Positions 60,901 through 64,000 of a stretch of DNA of 64,000 nucleotides are shown here, piece by piece; within the stretch, counting starts at the first letter, position 1; each line of letters opens with the position of its first letter. A program made the position numbers and the translations under genes. Location of the stretch: the NCBI GenBank assembly GCA_036365455.1, contig JAWQUS010000027.1, forward strand, positions 16,046,501 through 16,110,500, read 5' to 3'. The notes beneath the pieces are model-generated. The model had not been told where the DNA came from, did not search any database, and worked only from the letters and a program-made list of their open reading frames with translations. The stretch is from Macrosoma leucophasiata (Eukaryota; Arthropoda; Insecta; Lepidoptera; Hedylidae).

Positions 60901-61639
60901 ACTTAATTTTCTGAAGACACATGAAGGTTACGGTCGTTGACACAGGTCGCTGCTACTGTATTCCTTAAGATTTTCTAGAGTAGCATTCAATGTTAATTTT
61001 TTTTTGACCAGAAGATTTGTTTGTTATTTTTGGACCTGGTCTACTGTTTAATGGCTTGAAAGTGGCGACTAAGCTACAGTTCACATCAAACTATAGTTAT
61101 CTGAAGATAACGTTGCCTATTCTTATCACAACAAACCGACAATGTTAACATTCGAGTTTACAGTAACATATCAGCTGTCTTGTTCTTTTTTAACACCAAG
61201 TCCTTAGCAGAGCATTCCCTGAAATAATATGAAATATTCTTATTCAACTGTATACTACATAAAGTATAAGAATATTTTTTATAATACCTACCAAACACAC
61301 ATTATTATGTGCCAATTACCGATGAACAACAAGGGCTTAACAATTTACTGTAAAACTTCTTTCTCATCCGTATATACCTATGTATTCTGTAGGTTTAGAG
61401 AACATGTGGTATTTTAGTTATATACAAACAGTTTAATATAACATTTTTTACTGATAGGTTTCATCCCATCTATCCGCACCATATTGTTGGACCGAATTAT
61501 ATTAACTCGTTTACCATCACTAACTACGTAATTATTAAAACACAATGAATAAATCTATTCTTCAAAACTAGCATTAAATACCACCAAATATATTCCTCCT
61601 CCATTGACATTAAAAAAATAATGCAGCCACTTCCAGTTG

Positions 61640-61765
61640 TGTTTTATGAACTGCCGCTGGGCAGTGGGCGCAGGGCGGGCGATCTTGAGCGAGGGCGGCG
61701 CGCGCGCCTCAGTCCACTTCCGCCTACAGACCGGCGACAACTCTACCCCTACACCACACAAACTT
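61640..61765 (+). promoter_or_regulatory. GC-rich promoter candidate of the gene starting at 61969
   Basis: A sharp GC- and CpG-rich island (GGCGGCGCGCGCGC near 61695) in otherwise AT-rich DNA, about 200-300 nt before the ATG. No TATA box is evident. Function is inferred from position and composition. Confidence 0.4.
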
Positions 61766-61968
61766 CCCTCATTATATTCCACCGAATGCACTGACAGGTC
61801 GTGATGTTAAGAATTTGGAAAGTAGTCGCATATCATAATTAGATGAACTATTGTAAAAGTGATTAAGTTTAATTATTCAAGTGATTAAATGTCATCAAAT
61901 TTCGTCAGACCAACTGTTAGTATGTGTGATTTTCTGAATGTTTGTCATTCTTGATTGAAGTCTTTATT

Positions 61969-62174
61969 ATGGCGGATAAACTAAACGAGTACCAGGGAGT
62001 GGTGGGCAGGTTGCATGGTACCAGAGATAGGTACAGGGAGAGGTTGTCTCGGTGGAAGGAACAGCATCCGAGGGGCATCAAGGATGTCGTCAGAGAGTCA
62101 CTGTTCGGTATACCCTCGTCTGATGAACCGAGAGAGCGAGTATGGCAGGACAGTGCCTACAGTGACCTGTTCAG
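61969..62174 (+). CDS. first coding exon of an unidentified gene, partial
   Basis: ATG at 61969 opens MADKLNEYQGVVGRLHGTRD; the exon ends at 62174 with a GTATAA donor in phase 2, giving 68 residues plus two bases. The peptide is highly charged (Arg, Glu, Asp, Lys), with a helical RDRYRERLSRWKEQ and then VVRESLFGIPSS. There is no signal peptide or membrane segment, so it is a cytosolic N-terminus. Composition and codon use look like a real gene, unlike neighbouring chance frames. No further exon is visible before the window ends, so the next intron exceeds 1.8 kb. I do not recognise the family. Confidence 0.7.
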
Positions 62175-64000
62175 GTATAATATTGTACTATTGTGTATGT
62201 CGGTTAAAATTAATTAATTAAATTATTGAATTAGAAGAAACTTTATATCAGTCCATTTTATGATATTGAAACTATATTTTTTTACGCTTCATTTGTTATT
62301 GCTATATTCAAGTTGTTTAAAAATTGACTGAATTTTTTATTGCTATGAAAGTCTAAAAACTTACTATATTATTTTGGCTGTGATCGTAAACTATATTAAA
62401 GATATTATTGCCTTTTGCGATTTACCTCATAAGTTCCTACGTAACAAAAAAAGTTTAAAGAGTAATATTCTTGTTAAAAATCAGTAGAAATATTATCGTC
62501 AATAACATTCGTTATATTAAAAACGTTCTAAGGCTAAGCTTATTAAATGTTATCAATGTTATTAGTATTTAGTACGATTGTGGTCACAATATAATATGTT
62601 GCTAGACTTTCATTAAAATAAACATGGAGTAAATTTTACACAACTTGAAATTACAACGAAGTAAGCCATGGCTATTTCTTATAAGTAAATGTCAGATGAA
62701 ATGAGATTGTAAGATAAGTAGCGATAATTCACGAGAGTGTGTTTGATAAGATTTTGCTTACATTTGTTTAATTAATATTCTTTGGACAAACGGTATAAGG
62801 AACTTTTTGAGTAAGTACTCGTATATGTTACAATGTAAGTGCATCGTTCGCGACGGAAAATCGTATCATCCAAGTAAAATATTTGCATTCGATGCGAAGC
62901 CGCTTGCTTAATTTTACTTTATAAAGATTTGATTACTTTATTAACTCAAATACTTCAATCAAGAAAATTAGAGAGAAATGGGGTATGATTCAACATAAAT
63001 GATACCTACAATTATTATATTACACCAATATGATCCTGTATGGATGTCTACATACTCTTGAACTTTACCAATTAAAATATTTGGTAACATCATTGTGCCT
63101 TCATATTATGGGATGATAGTCATACTGTACTTGGACTTTGATTCAATTCTTAATTATAGCAACAAAAACGTCCGTTTAGAAGCTCTTATGGCATATATGA
63201 TTAAATACCATGTTTCTTGGGCATATAGGTATTCAACTTTTTATAAAATAACCAAATCTTAACATCGTTTATTTGCGATTACTGCAAATTCTTTTCGTGT
63301 TTAGCATGCTTCAATGAATCTTCTGAATGTTTAAACATAAATTCTGCCTTTACCCTGAAATTCACCATGACTGATTAGAAAATAACTTTGAACATTTGTA
63401 ACAAAGAAATATGGGTCAATAGGGACGCTTTTGTTTTACGCCTACGGCTTCAACTGAAAAAATAACTTATTTATATTTTTTTACTGCCTCAGTAGTCTAG
63501 ACCACAGAATAGATAAATAAGGATAGAATGGCTAAAGACTCATTTTCATATTGTTGCACACATTGACACTACAGAGACAATTAAAACTGCAATTGGTCAA
63601 TTGAAATAGACCACTCCCAAACACTTACTTCTCACAAAACTAACTCTTTCAACTTTAGTAATTCGGTTGCTTTTCGTATGCTTTGATTTCGCAAAGTTAA
63701 GACGTTTTGATTCGAAATATTCGAATGTCATAATTTCCACAAACTGTATTACCAGTTTATAACATTTCCACAATGATCGTGCAATTACTGAACCATAGAT
63801 AACATTTAAAATATTTAAAAAATGCACATCAATCCATAGACATAATGATAATAAATGTGTGGCATACTTTTTACGTTCGATTAAATTATTTTCTAATAGT
63901 TTTATTATCGTGATATATAAAAAACATCCAATATTGATACTAATTTTTCACAAATTATTTCGTGGAAAAAAATATTTACTGGTATCCCAGCTTAAGAGAT
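62175..64000 (+). other. intron of the 61969 gene, nothing recognised
   Basis: AT-rich, without supported exon or repeat family; runs to the window edge. Confidence 0.5.

Noticed and set aside
61555..61791. Minus-strand frame through the GC-rich island
   Set aside because: Likely open by base composition only; it opposes the promoter of the 61969 gene.

Overview
The window is eukaryotic, almost certainly from a moth or butterfly (Lepidoptera). It has spliced genes with GT-AG introns, AT-rich intergenic DNA, and a dense load of repeats with typical lepidopteran hallmarks: Lep1-like Helitron ends, tRNA-derived SINEs, a cecropia-type mariner, RTE/CR1/I-like LINE pieces and many short foldback elements. 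Family assignments rest on recognition of motifs and termini; no database search was run.

Three host genes are supported. (1) CHMP5/Vps60, an ESCRT-III accessory protein, lies on the plus strand at 38-3513. All five coding exons can be joined in frame to give 226 residues. (2) An SV2-like major facilitator superfamily transporter lies on the minus strand at 9335-31782. Ten exons at 9335-18819 join in perfect phase, and an eleventh, four-nucleotide coding exon (ATG G) is proposed 13 kb upstream, giving 519 residues. It is tail-to-tail with CHMP5. (3) The first coding exon of an unrecognised plus-strand gene lies at 61969-62174 and continues beyond the window. A fourth, weak candidate (minus strand, 34203-35725) could be a small unannotated membrane-protein gene or a decayed one.

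Layout: 1-3.5 kb CHMP5; 3.5-9.3 kb intergenic with foldbacks, a Helitron and repeat fragments; 9.3-18.8 kb transporter exons with repeat-filled introns; 18.8-31.8 kb its giant first intron (minisatellites, MITEs, Helitron, dimeric hairpin); 31.8-32.1 kb its GC-richer promoter area; 32-61.6 kb gene-poor and transposon-rich, including an I-like LINE of about 5.2 kb inserted into a mariner transposase gene (39.1-45.6 kb); 61.6-64 kb promoter area, first exon and intron of gene 3.

No operon-like cooperation exists between the genes: one serves endosomal sorting, one membrane transport, one is unknown. The most interesting material is the archaeology of mobile DNA: a LINE in a mariner with matching target duplications, a three-level nest ending in a 68-bp hairpin element with 8-bp target duplications, a 258-bp poly-A insert with 12-bp duplications carrying the tail of an unidentified reading frame, a dimeric hairpin, and inverted minisatellites in one intron.
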